Origin: Propionibacteriaceae bacterium
GTDB lineage: Bacteria > Actinomycetota > Actinomycetes > Propionibacteriales > Propionibacteriaceae
Reading direction: 5' to 3'
Length of the DNA: 40,247 nucleotides
Assembly (NCBI GenBank): GCA_031272805.1
Contig: JAISTC010000021.1
Span: 1-40,247, forward strand
Shown: positions 9,195-18,295 of the stretch, in pieces
Layout of the letters: the number at the start of each line of letters is the position of its first letter
How positions within the stretch are numbered: the stretch's first letter is position 1
Program-made: the position numbers and the translations under genes
Notes under the pieces: model-generated
The model's database searches: none
What the model saw: the letters and a program-made list of their open reading frames with translations, nothing else
Told to the model about the DNA's origin: nothing

Positions 9195-10531
9195 CCCAGC
9201 CGCGCCACCTGGCCCTGGCCGCGTTGCTGGCCGGGCTGTTGGTCCTGGCCGGGGCCGGAATCAGCGCGCCGGCCTCGGCCGACCACGTCCTGCCGCCCAG
9301 AACTGTCTCTCCCGACCCGAGCCGGGTCGCCGGGGGGCTGGGCGACCTGCCTCGGATCGCCGGCCAGGCGTACCAGGAGACCGCCGGCTTTGCCGCCGTC
9401 CGCGACTCGGGCTTCGACGGCACGGGGGTCACGGTCGGAGTGATCGGCGCCGTCGCGAACATCGACGCGCCCGAGTTCCTGGACATCGGCTGGCTCATCG
9501 GGGACTGGTACACGACGACGGGCTCCTGCGCCCCGTGGACCCCCCAGGCCTCGGCCAAGGGGGGGAACGATTTCTCCCCCCTGATCCACCCCGATTGGGG
9601 GTGGGCGCCCGACGTGGCCGTAGTCCACTTCGTCCATGCCCTGGAGCCCGACGAGGCGGCACAGTGCGCGGCCAAGGACCCCATCTACAGCACTCTGGCG
9701 GCCGCGCTCCAGACGACGCTCAACTACGGGGCGGACATCGTCGTCATCACGGAGCCGGTCGACGCCGCGCCGCCGGGGCCGGAGTTCGCCTACGCCGTGG
9801 CCCGGGCGACGGTGGCGGGCGTGCCGGTCGTCGTGGCGGCCGGCGACGACGGGGCCCTCAACGACTGGGCCCGGGTCAACGGCGTCCTGGCCGTGGGCGC
9901 GGCCGATCTCGCGGGCGAACCCGAGGCGTTTTCCCCGCGCGGGACCGGGTTGACCGTGACGGCGCCCGGCACGATCACCGGCCGGGACGGCTCCCTGAAC
10001 ATCGTCAGCGTCTCCAGCACGTCGTTCGCCGCCATGATCGTGGCCGCCCTCCTCGCGGTCGGGGAGGAGAAGTGGCCCCAAGCTTCGGGCCACCAGCTCG
10101 TCGCCGCTCTGCTGGCCACCGCGTCGGGGCGCGGGACGTGGACCGAGGCGTCGGGCTGGGGCGCGGTCGACCCGGTGGCCTACCTGGCCGACGACCCGTC
10201 CCGGTACCCCGACTACAACCCGCTCCTCGGCAAGATGGTGGACGACCCCACGACCGACGGCGTCCTGACCGCCAGGCTGTTCGCCGACTACCGGGACGGC
10301 CTGGCGTGGCCGGACGCGTTCATCACGCCGTACGGCGACCGTGACTACGTCTACCTCGGGCCGGGCTCGACGGCGCTGCCCCGGTCGCCGTCGCCGTCGC
10401 CTGCTCCCACGCCGAGCGCGGACTGGGGCGTAGTCGGAAGACGGCCGTGGCTGACAATCCCCGCGGCGGTCCTGCTGGCGCTGGCGGCGGCCTGGCTCGT
10501 CCGGCGGCGCGGGCAGCACGACCAGCGTTAG
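9191..10531 (+). CDS. Subtilisin-fold (S8/mycosin-like) membrane-anchored protein, probable pseudo-protease
   Basis: Signal peptide, DGTGVTVGVIGA, AGVPVVVAAGDDG, STSFAAMIVAALLA, C-terminal PS-rich linker plus TM and RRRG tail. Confidence 0.75.
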   Translation: MTQPRHLALAALLAGLLVLAGAGISAPASADHVLPPRTVSPDPSRVAGGLGDLPRIAGQAYQETAGFAAVRDSGFDGTGVTVGVIGAVANIDAPEFLDIGWLIGDWYTTTGSCAPWTPQASAKGGNDFSPLIHPDWGWAPDVAVVHFVHALEPDEAAQCAAKDPIYSTLAAALQTTLNYGADIVVITEPVDAAPPGPEFAYAVARATVAGVPVVVAAGDDGALNDWARVNGVLAVGAADLAGEPEAFSPRGTGLTVTAPGTITGRDGSLNIVSVSSTSFAAMIVAALLAVGEEKWPQASGHQLVAALLATASGRGTWTEASGWGAVDPVAYLADDPSRYPDYNPLLGKMVDDPTTDGVLTARLFADYRDGLAWPDAFITPYGDRDYVYLGPGSTALPRSPSPSPAPTPSADWGVVGRRPWLTIPAAVLLALAAAWLVRRRGQHDQR

Positions 10532-10609
10532 GCCCCGGGTAGGCCGCGTGTCATCCCGCCGTGCCTCAGCCCCGGCTGAAAGAACTCCCCGAAGGTCACG
10601 CTCCCGAGG

Positions 10610-12703
10610 CTACTCCCGTTCGTCACCGCCGACGTCGCATGGCCTTGGCCGGGCCACCGGCCAACCCGTTCGGCCGCCGTGGTGACGCAGGTAGAGCGTC
10701 AGCGCCCAGTCTTGGTCGTTGGCCAGGGGGTCGGGCCGGTGGGCCGGGCGGCCGTCGACCGCTGAGGGCATCAGGAAGGCGCACGTGGCGGAACCATCGG
10801 CGGCGAAGAGACCCAGGTTGGCCGCGAACACCGCTGGGGCGGCCGTCTCCGTGCGCGGCGTCCGCAGGGCCTCCGGCAGTTGGGCCAAGGCCACCCCGGT
10901 GAGAACGCTCCAGTAGTGGGGAAAGGTGTCGCCCCACAACCTCAGAGCACCGAACCAGAAGCCGTCCCAGTGCCGGATGGCCACCTCGTGGAGGTACGGA
11001 TGCGGTTGGGGCCCGTTGAACGCCAGCAGCCAATCCCGCGCGGTCGCCAGGGGCGTCAAGTAGCGGTCGTCGCCAGTCAGCCGGTGGGCGGCGGCCAGGT
11101 AGCTGACCAGCGGCGCGACGATGGCTTGCTCGTACCGGACCTCCTGGGCGGGCAGCCGCGCCCCGAGGTCGGCGAAGTAGGCCGCGGCGCGGACCACGGA
11201 GGCCCGGATGGCCTCGGCCCGCGCGGGTTGGCCGGTGTCAGCCAGGAGGTTGGCGACATGAAGGCTGGCCTCCGCCCAGCCGATCGACAGGTGTTGCCAC
11301 TCGCCGGTCTCGATGAGCCGCTCCAACAGGCCGGCGGCCAGGTCCAACTCGGCCCGCGCACCCGTCAGGACGAATTCGTCGGCGAAGAAGTGGGCCAGCC
11401 AGGGGGAGTTGTAAGGGCGGGGCTGGGTGATGATCGTGTCCGTTCCCCATAGGGGGTCCAGTGCAGCCGTGATCAGCCGCTCGCGCGCGAACCGGGCCCA
11501 CCCGCGCAACGGCTCATCGACCTCGGCCCCCGCGAGGCCCGCCAGCCGCGCCTGTTGCAGCAGGCTCGGCATGCCCGTGCGCTCGGCCCCGTCCGACCAG
11601 TCCGGCCAGCCACTGGTCAGCTTGGTCAGGCCGGTTTCGGTGTCGACGGGCAGGAACGCCTGGGCGTCGACGCCGCCCCGGCCGGCGCCCCGTTGATGGC
11701 GCAGCAGGTAGGCGACCCGGCTCCGCACGAGGTCGGCCGCGTCGGCCGCGAACAGCACGGCCCCGCGGTCCGCCCCGACGCGGATATCGACCAGGCCGTG
11801 CCCGCGTGATGTCACGGTCGCGCCGCCCGGCGCCCGCGCCACGTCCACGGCCGGTGCGGGGCCGGGTCCCACCGGCCACGCCGCCCGGGCCGTGACCTGG
11901 GCCGGCGCGTCGGTCGCGATGGCGACCGGCTGTCCCACTTCCGCTACGAGGGTCACGCCCGCCAGGGGGCCCGCCACGAAGTGCTCGGCGGCCGCCCGGT
12001 CGGGGTGGAGGCCGAGCGTCCAGGCCAATCGCAGGCAGCCGCCGGGCGCGATGACGACCGGCTCCTGCCCGCCGAAGGCGTGCGGCGCCCGCCGGTCGAC
12101 CGCGTGGAGCACGAGGTGGCCGCGGACGTTGGACGAGGAGAAGTGGTTGCGCGACTCGATCGAGTAGGCGTTGACCGACCCTTCGGTCACGCGCAACGAC
12201 AGCACGGGGCTCCGCCCGGACATCGGCTCGGCCAGCACGTACGCCGAGGCCCCGCCCGGCCAGACGTGCGCGTGGACGGCGGTGGCGATGGCCTCCGCCG
12301 CGGAGGGGTAGACATCGCGGAAGGGCGTCACGATGCCGAGCGTGGCGACCGCGACCGGCTCGGCCGTGGCGTTGCGGTAGGTGAAGACCTCGCTCAGCCG
12401 GTCCGCCACCCGGCGGGACACGCAGACCGCCAAACCCGCCACCGTCCCGTAGTCGGCCTCCCAGCCATCCGCCGTCCACTCCAGCCGGACCGGCACGTTC
12501 CAGCGGCCCGCGCCCCGGTCCGTCACCAGGAACCCGCTGCCCCAGCGGTGTTCCGGCGTGTGCCAGGCGTCCTTGCCCTCATCCAGCAGGTACAGCCGGT
12601 CACGGTCGGCGTCGGCCTCCACCTGGGCCAGGGCCCCGGTACCGAACACCGTCACCCGGCCCCCGTCGATCTCGAATTCGGGCAGCACGGCGTGGTCCAT
12701 CAT
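10610..12703 (-). CDS. Uncharacterised glycoside-hydrolase-like protein (N-terminal beta-sandwich, C-terminal alpha/alpha-barrel-like)
   Basis: MMDHAVLPEFEIDGGRVTVFG...; helical repeats in the C-terminal half. ATGA coupling to the URO-D-like gene inside a sugar ABC operon. Confidence 0.5.
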   Translation of the reverse strand: MMDHAVLPEFEIDGGRVTVFGTGALAQVEADADRDRLYLLDEGKDAWHTPEHRWGSGFLVTDRGAGRWNVPVRLEWTADGWEADYGTVAGLAVCVSRRVADRLSEVFTYRNATAEPVAVATLGIVTPFRDVYPSAAEAIATAVHAHVWPGGASAYVLAEPMSGRSPVLSLRVTEGSVNAYSIESRNHFSSSNVRGHLVLHAVDRRAPHAFGGQEPVVIAPGGCLRLAWTLGLHPDRAAAEHFVAGPLAGVTLVAEVGQPVAIATDAPAQVTARAAWPVGPGPAPAVDVARAPGGATVTSRGHGLVDIRVGADRGAVLFAADAADLVRSRVAYLLRHQRGAGRGGVDAQAFLPVDTETGLTKLTSGWPDWSDGAERTGMPSLLQQARLAGLAGAEVDEPLRGWARFARERLITAALDPLWGTDTIITQPRPYNSPWLAHFFADEFVLTGARAELDLAAGLLERLIETGEWQHLSIGWAEASLHVANLLADTGQPARAEAIRASVVRAAAYFADLGARLPAQEVRYEQAIVAPLVSYLAAAHRLTGDDRYLTPLATARDWLLAFNGPQPHPYLHEVAIRHWDGFWFGALRLWGDTFPHYWSVLTGVALAQLPEALRTPRTETAAPAVFAANLGLFAADGSATCAFLMPSAVDGRPAHRPDPLANDQDWALTLYLRHHGGRTGWPVARPRPCDVGGDERE

Positions 12704-13848
12704 CGGCCCTCGCGCCGCAGCGCCGCCGCCGACCAGCGCGTGACCTGCGCCAACAGGTCCTCGGCCGCGTCCTGTGTGTCGGTCTGGGTGCACAGGTACA
12801 GGCCCCTCGGGCTCAGCTCCTCCAGCAGCGGCTCGATCTCGTGCGGCTGGGCCAACAGGTACAGCCGCCGGCCAGACTGCTGGATGCGCCGGTAGCGCGG
12901 CAAGTACTCCGCGGTCAGGGTCGGCGGGGCGCCGATCCCGGGCGTGAACTCGATCGCCTTGACACAGTTGATCTCCAGCAGCGGGTCGAGCATGTGCCGC
13001 ATGCACGCCGGCCCGTCCAGGTGGTACATCCCGTAGTCCATCCAAGCTCCCATCCGCTCGATGTCGCGGACGAAGACGTCCCGGAACGTGTCGGGCGACA
13101 GCAAGGACGAGAAGTCGCAGGCGAGCTGGTCGATACGCCCGGGCGCCCACAGGCTCATCCAGGGCAGCACGCCGCCGCCCTGGTTGGCCGCCAGGGTCAG
13201 TTGGTAGAGCGGCTCGTGGAGCTTGACCCACCAGGCGTCCATGAAGTCGATCGCCTCCGCGATGCGCTCCGGTTCCTCCAGGCAGTCGACGGCCAGGTCG
13301 TCCATCCCCCGCATCAGGGACAGGTTGTCGGCCGCGTTCCCGAACTCCGGCAGCCCGACGAAGTAGCGGCCCTCCGCGCGCTCGGTCAGATACGCGGTGA
13401 TGTCCCAGATGGTCCGCCACCAGCGGTTGGCCGCTGCGTCGAACTCCCACTGCCACGTGTCCCAGTCCGCGATGACCTTGGGGTACCAGACCGTGGTCTT
13501 CCTGAACTGCGGCGGGCTGCCGAAGAACCCGGCACCGGCGGACGCGCCCCAGTTGACGTACGTGGCGGGAATGGCCTCGCCGCCGAACCACGTGTTCTCG
13601 AACCACGTGACAGCCCGCTGGTAGTTGGCCTCCGGGTCGGTCCACCAGCGCGTGATCCCCTCGGCGTCGTCGTCCGCCAAGGCCTCCAACCCGCCCAGCC
13701 AGGGGCCATGTTGGAGTTCCGGGAACGGCGGCAACTGGGAGCCCCGGCGTGGCGCGAAGACCGCCACGCAGCAGCGGTCGATGACCTCGCCCTGCCAGAA
13801 CGCCTCCAGGCGTTGCCGGGCCTGGTCCCAATCGTCCTTGTAGTACAT
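12700..13848 (-). CDS. Uroporphyrinogen-decarboxylase-like (URO-D superfamily) protein of sugar operons
   Basis: MYYKDDWDQARQRLEAFWQGEVIDRCCVAVFAPR...; MDYGMYHLDGPACMRHMLDPLLEINCVKAIEFTPG. Confidence 0.65.
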   Translation of the reverse strand: MYYKDDWDQARQRLEAFWQGEVIDRCCVAVFAPRRGSQLPPFPELQHGPWLGGLEALADDDAEGITRWWTDPEANYQRAVTWFENTWFGGEAIPATYVNWGASAGAGFFGSPPQFRKTTVWYPKVIADWDTWQWEFDAAANRWWRTIWDITAYLTERAEGRYFVGLPEFGNAADNLSLMRGMDDLAVDCLEEPERIAEAIDFMDAWWVKLHEPLYQLTLAANQGGGVLPWMSLWAPGRIDQLACDFSSLLSPDTFRDVFVRDIERMGAWMDYGMYHLDGPACMRHMLDPLLEINCVKAIEFTPGIGAPPTLTAEYLPRYRRIQQSGRRLYLLAQPHEIEPLLEELSPRGLYLCTQTDTQDAAEDLLAQVTRWSAAALRREGR

Positions 13849-13893
13849 CGGTTTCCCCTTCTGTGTCGGCCACGGACAGCGTGACCAGGTGAA

Positions 13894-15777
13894 TCAGCGG
13901 AACGTGCCCTGCGACACCGAGCCCTCGAGCCGCCGCTGGAAGATGACGTAGACCAGCAGGACCGGGGCCACCGTGATGACCACCGCCGCGAAGAGCGAGC
14001 CGTAGTCGACGGCGTAGCCGGTGCGCTGGGAGAAGTCCTGCATGGCCTGGGTGAGCACGAACAGGTCACGGTCGGTGTTCAGCACGAGCGGCAAGAGGTA
14101 TTGGTTCCACAGGCCCAGGGTGTTGAAGATCGTGACCGAGACCATGCCGGGAGCGGCCATGGGCAGCATGACCCGGAAGAACGCCTGCCACTCCCCCGCG
14201 CCGTCCACGATGGCCGCCTCGTAGACGTCCAGCGGCAGCGAGCGGAAGAACGAGTGGAGGAAGAAGACCGTGAACGGGAGGGCGAAGGCGACATAGACGA
14301 GGATCAGGCCGGGCCTCGTGCCCAGGAGGCCGAGGTTCTTCAACACCGAGAACAGCGGGACGAGGGCCAGGAAGATCGGGAACGCCAGGGCCCCCAGCAT
14401 CACGTTGTAGATCACGCGGTTGCCGGGGAAGCGGTAGCGGGCCAGGACGTAGGCGCACATCGCCCCGAGGATCATCACCAGCGCCACGGAGCAGCCGACG
14501 ATGAGGATCGTGTTGCCGAAGAACCGGCCGATGCCCGCGTCGTTCCACGCGCTGACATAGTTGTCGAAGGACCAGCGCTCGGGCAGGCTGAACGGCGACG
14601 ACATGATCTCCTTGGATGTCTTGAAGCTGGACAGCAGCGTCCACAGGAACGGCACGATGACGATGACCGACCACACGCCCAACACGGTGTGGGTGGAGAC
14701 GGCGAAGCCGGCGTCGCCCACGGCGTGGTGGTCGCCGACCCCCTGACCGCGCTGCCGGTGCCGCCGACCGCCCCAGCCGCTCCGCCGCCGCAGCAGGCGG
14801 AAGACCAGGAAGACCAGGGCGGCGTAGAGAAAGCTGACCGCCGCCAGGACGACGCCCATCGCCGTGGCGTAGCCGAACTGGCCCTTCGTGAAGGCCATCA
14901 TCCAGACGTACTGCGTGATGGTCAGCGTCGAGTAGCCCGGACTGCTGGCCCGGGGGAACATGGCCTGCATGAAGACGAACGAGTCGATGACCGCCAGCCC
15001 GAAGTAGATGTAGCCGGTCTGGACCGTCTCCAGCATCTGCGGGAACGTGACGGACACGGCCACGCGGAACCGACCGGCGCCGTCGATGCGGGCCGCCTCG
15101 TAGGTTTCGGCGGGGATGCCCCGGATGGCCGCCACGAAGAGGACCGTGTAAAAGCCGACGTTGCCCCACATGATGACGAACATCGCCGACGGCATCGCCG
15201 TGGACGTCTGGCCGAGCCAGGCGAAGTTCTGGAAGGAGTCGAGGCCGATGGCCCGGAGGGCGCCGTTGAGCAGGCCGCGCTGCGGGTCGAAGACCTGCCC
15301 CCAGATGATGCCGATGACCAGGGCCGGCACGGCGAACGGGAAGAACGAGATGACCCGGTACAGCCCCGACCCCTTGAGCCCGCGCGGGGCCCCGACGCTG
15401 GGCCCTCCTGCCGTGATGACCGTGGCCAGCGCGAACGCGAAGGCCAAGGTGAGGGTGGGCACGACCACGACGAGCTCGATCGAGTTGCGCAGCGAGATCA
15501 GGAACGTCTTGTCCTGGAACAGTTTGAAGAAGTTGTCCGCGCCGGTGAACTGCATCTGCTGGGAGAAGCCGCTCCACGAGGTGAGGGAGTAGTAGAAGGC
15601 TTGGAGATAGGGCCACAACTCGAACGTGCCGAACAAGGCCAGTGGCACAACCAGGAACACCGCCATGAAGCTGACCTTGTCGAAGGTCAGCTGCCGCCGC
15701 GCCCGGCGCGTCTTGCCCCAGGGGCGGATGGCCCGCGCCGAGCGCGGGCCATCCCCCTGGATCCGAGAACTCCCCAT
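13894..15777 (-). CDS. Carbohydrate ABC transporter permease, fused MalF-like + MalG-like
   Basis: Two EAA loops in one ORF: YEAARIDGAGRFRVAVSVTFP and YEAAIVDGAGEWQAFFRVMLP, with two sets of TM segments. Confidence 0.85.
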   Translation of the reverse strand: MGSSRIQGDGPRSARAIRPWGKTRRARRQLTFDKVSFMAVFLVVPLALFGTFELWPYLQAFYYSLTSWSGFSQQMQFTGADNFFKLFQDKTFLISLRNSIELVVVVPTLTLAFAFALATVITAGGPSVGAPRGLKGSGLYRVISFFPFAVPALVIGIIWGQVFDPQRGLLNGALRAIGLDSFQNFAWLGQTSTAMPSAMFVIMWGNVGFYTVLFVAAIRGIPAETYEAARIDGAGRFRVAVSVTFPQMLETVQTGYIYFGLAVIDSFVFMQAMFPRASSPGYSTLTITQYVWMMAFTKGQFGYATAMGVVLAAVSFLYAALVFLVFRLLRRRSGWGGRRHRQRGQGVGDHHAVGDAGFAVSTHTVLGVWSVIVIVPFLWTLLSSFKTSKEIMSSPFSLPERWSFDNYVSAWNDAGIGRFFGNTILIVGCSVALVMILGAMCAYVLARYRFPGNRVIYNVMLGALAFPIFLALVPLFSVLKNLGLLGTRPGLILVYVAFALPFTVFFLHSFFRSLPLDVYEAAIVDGAGEWQAFFRVMLPMAAPGMVSVTIFNTLGLWNQYLLPLVLNTDRDLFVLTQAMQDFSQRTGYAVDYGSLFAAVVITVAPVLLVYVIFQRRLEGSVSQGTFR

Positions 15778-15780
15778 GGG

Positions 15781-17196
15781 CTAGCTGAAGGTGATCTTGT
15801 CGATCGAGGAATCGGCGGCCAGCTTGTCCGAGATCTCCTGCAGCTGGGCGACCATCTCGTCCACGCTCAGCTCGCCGGACAGGAACGAGTTCCAGAGCAC
15901 GTTGTGGTCGGCGTAGAGGCCGTAGTACTCCAGGAAGTTGGTCAGCGCGGGCATCGTCTCCGAGGAGTTGACCAGCTTGGCGGCGGTGGCCAGGGCGGTG
16001 GAGCCGTAGCCGTCCTCCGGCACGGTGTCCTTGACCACGGTCAGCGTCATGCGCGTCTGGGAGAAGTGGCTGGCGGCGTCCTTGCTGTACAGCGCCCGCA
16101 GGATCTCCTTGGCGGCGGCCGGGTTCTTGGCGGCGGCCGGGATGATCAGGTTCTCCTGGAGGGCCGTGGCGACCGACCCCGCGCCATACGCGCCGTTGGC
16201 GCTCAGGCTCGGCACCGGGGCGACGGACATCTCGAAGCCCTCGGCCGTGGAGTCCTTCATCTCGCCCTCGATCCAGGTGCCGGTGTAGTACATGGCGACG
16301 TCCTGGTCGTTGCTCCACCGGATCTGGGCCTGGCCGAAGGCCGTGCCCGCGCCGCCGGGCATCCAGTAGCCGGCGTCAACCGTCTTCTTGATCTCGGTCA
16401 GGGTGGCGACCACGGCCGGATCGGACCAGGCGCCATCCTTCAGGTTGGCGATGTTCAGGTAGACATCGCGCCCGCCCTCCTTGATCGCCACGTCCGCGGC
16501 GAACCAGTCCCAGTAGGCGGCGGCTTCCTTGCCCCAGGCGAAGCAGTACTTGCCGGCGGCCTTGACCTGGTCGCAGAGCGTCGTCACGTCGTCCCAGGTC
16601 GCCGGCGGTGTCCAGCCGTTGGCCTCGAACAGCGACGCGGAGTACCACAGCCCGTAGGCCGTGACGACGTAGGGCGCCCGGACGGAGAGGCCGTTGTACG
16701 TGCCGGCCTCCTTGACGCCCGACACCAGCGAGTCCAACAGCGGGCCGCCGTCGTAGGACTCCGACGCCCAGACGTCGTCGAGCGGCAGCAGTTCGGGGAC
16801 GAGCTGGGCGACACCGCCGTTGGTGTTGACCAGGTCCGGGGGCGTCCCGGCCACGAACAGCGGTTGCAGTTCCTGTTGGATCTCGGTGGAAGGAGTCACC
16901 GTGGTGGTGAAGTGGGTGCCGGAGTGCTCGGCGGCCAGCGCGGCGGCGTAGTCGGCCCAGTCTGTGCCGTAGCCGCCGTTGAAGAACATGGCGGTCGCGG
17001 TCGAGCCGGCCTCGACGCCGAACGGGTTGTCGGCGCTGGCGGCGGGGGCCTCGCTTGAGGTGGCGGCGGCGGGCGCGCTGGAGCCGGCCGCGGTCGTCGG
17101 GGTGTCGGAGCCGGAGCCGCTGGCGCAGGCCGACAGCGTCAGCGCAGCGGCCGTGGCGATGAGGATCCCGGCCCTCGTCAGGGTGGTCTTGGGCAT
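15781..17196 (-). CDS. Extracellular sugar-binding lipoprotein (ABC solute-binding protein family 1)
   Basis: Lipobox LTLSACAS, typical SBP architecture, GAAGGAG upstream of the ATG, 3 nt from the permease gene. Confidence 0.9.
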   Translation of the reverse strand: MPKTTLTRAGILIATAAALTLSACASGSGSDTPTTAAGSSAPAAATSSEAPAASADNPFGVEAGSTATAMFFNGGYGTDWADYAAALAAEHSGTHFTTTVTPSTEIQQELQPLFVAGTPPDLVNTNGGVAQLVPELLPLDDVWASESYDGGPLLDSLVSGVKEAGTYNGLSVRAPYVVTAYGLWYSASLFEANGWTPPATWDDVTTLCDQVKAAGKYCFAWGKEAAAYWDWFAADVAIKEGGRDVYLNIANLKDGAWSDPAVVATLTEIKKTVDAGYWMPGGAGTAFGQAQIRWSNDQDVAMYYTGTWIEGEMKDSTAEGFEMSVAPVPSLSANGAYGAGSVATALQENLIIPAAAKNPAAAKEILRALYSKDAASHFSQTRMTLTVVKDTVPEDGYGSTALATAAKLVNSSETMPALTNFLEYYGLYADHNVLWNSFLSGELSVDEMVAQLQEISDKLAADSSIDKITFS

Positions 17197-17401
17197 CTTG
17201 AGTACTCCTTCTGTCCAGCAACGATGCTCGGATGCGGTGGCGGCGGTGACGTCACGTTGTCAGCCAGGCGCGAGGACGCCGTCAGTACCGCCGGTTCCGA
17301 ACTTTCCACGCCCGCCGCCCGGCGGCAACGAATCCGGCCAAGTGCGCAATCGGAATGATTGATACGGTGTTGCCGAGACTTCAAGACTGGAGAAAGAGCT
17401 T

Positions 17402-18208
17402 GTGAGCGGGTATGCGGCGATCCCCGACATCGGGGCCAAGCGGTCGCAGCGGATGGCCGCGATCGTGGCGCTCGTCTCCCGCGAGGGCTCGGTCGACAAC
17501 GCGGACCTGGCCGCCGCCCTCGGCGTGTCGCTGTCCTCGATCCGGCGCGACCTCGCCGTCCTCGCCGACCACGGCCTGGTCCAGCGGACCCACGGCGGCG
17601 CGCGGCGCCAGGCCAGCCGCCCCGAGCTGCCGATCCGGCTGCGGCAGCAGTCGCCGGACGCCAAGGAGGCGATCGCGCGCGAGACCCTCAAGCTCATCCC
17701 CCGGACCCGCCTCGCCATCGGCTTCACGGGCGGCTCGACGACGGCGCTCATCGCCCAGCGCATGGCCAAGGGCGGCTACGCCAACGCCCTCGTCGTGACC
17801 AACTCCCTGCCCGTGGCCGAGCTCGTCCCGACCTACCCCCAGTTCCGCGTCCTGCTGACGGGCGGCTATCTCCGGCCCGAGTCGCTGGAGATGGTCGGCG
17901 CGGTCTCGGAGGCGACGTTGGCCGCCGTCACACTGGACATTGCCGTTGTCGGTGTCGACGGCATCAGCGCGGACGGCATCACGACCCACGACCCCGTCGA
18001 GGGCCGGACCAACGCCGCCATGATCGGCCGGGCCCGCCAGGTCATCGTCGTGACCGACGGCTCGAAGGTGGGTCGGCAGACCGAGGCCTTGATGGCGCCG
18101 CTCGACCAAGTCCACGTCCTGGTCACAGATCAATCAGCCCCCCCCCCCGCGCTCTCCGAGATCGCGCAGGCCGGCGTCCGCCTCATCCAGGTGGCCGCGC
18201 CCGCGTGA
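17402..18208 (+). CDS. DeoR/GlpR-family transcriptional regulator
   Basis: N-terminal HTH (VDNADLAAALGVSLSSIRRDLAVLADHGLVQRTHGGA) plus DeoR sensor domain. Confidence 0.9.
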   Translation: MSGYAAIPDIGAKRSQRMAAIVALVSREGSVDNADLAAALGVSLSSIRRDLAVLADHGLVQRTHGGARRQASRPELPIRLRQQSPDAKEAIARETLKLIPRTRLAIGFTGGSTTALIAQRMAKGGYANALVVTNSLPVAELVPTYPQFRVLLTGGYLRPESLEMVGAVSEATLAAVTLDIAVVGVDGISADGITTHDPVEGRTNAAMIGRARQVIVVTDGSKVGRQTEALMAPLDQVHVLVTDQSAPPPALSEIAQAGVRLIQVAAPA

Positions 18209-18295
18209 CGGCATGACCGGTCGAACACGGTCACTTTGCCTGTGCGTTTTGCGCGATTGGTTGCGCTGCGGCGGGGTGGTGGACATGCTGGGCGG

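Noticed and set aside
10610-13873. Single 1087-aa ORF covering GH-like and URO-D-like regions
   Set aside because: Its N-terminal third is an out-of-frame reading of the URO-D-like gene. The real start is the ATG at 12703 with ATGA coupling.
14101-17058. 985-aa plus-strand ORF across the ABC transporter genes
   Set aside because: Composition (D/H/R/V/G rich, no domains) indicates an antisense artefact of the permease and SBP genes.
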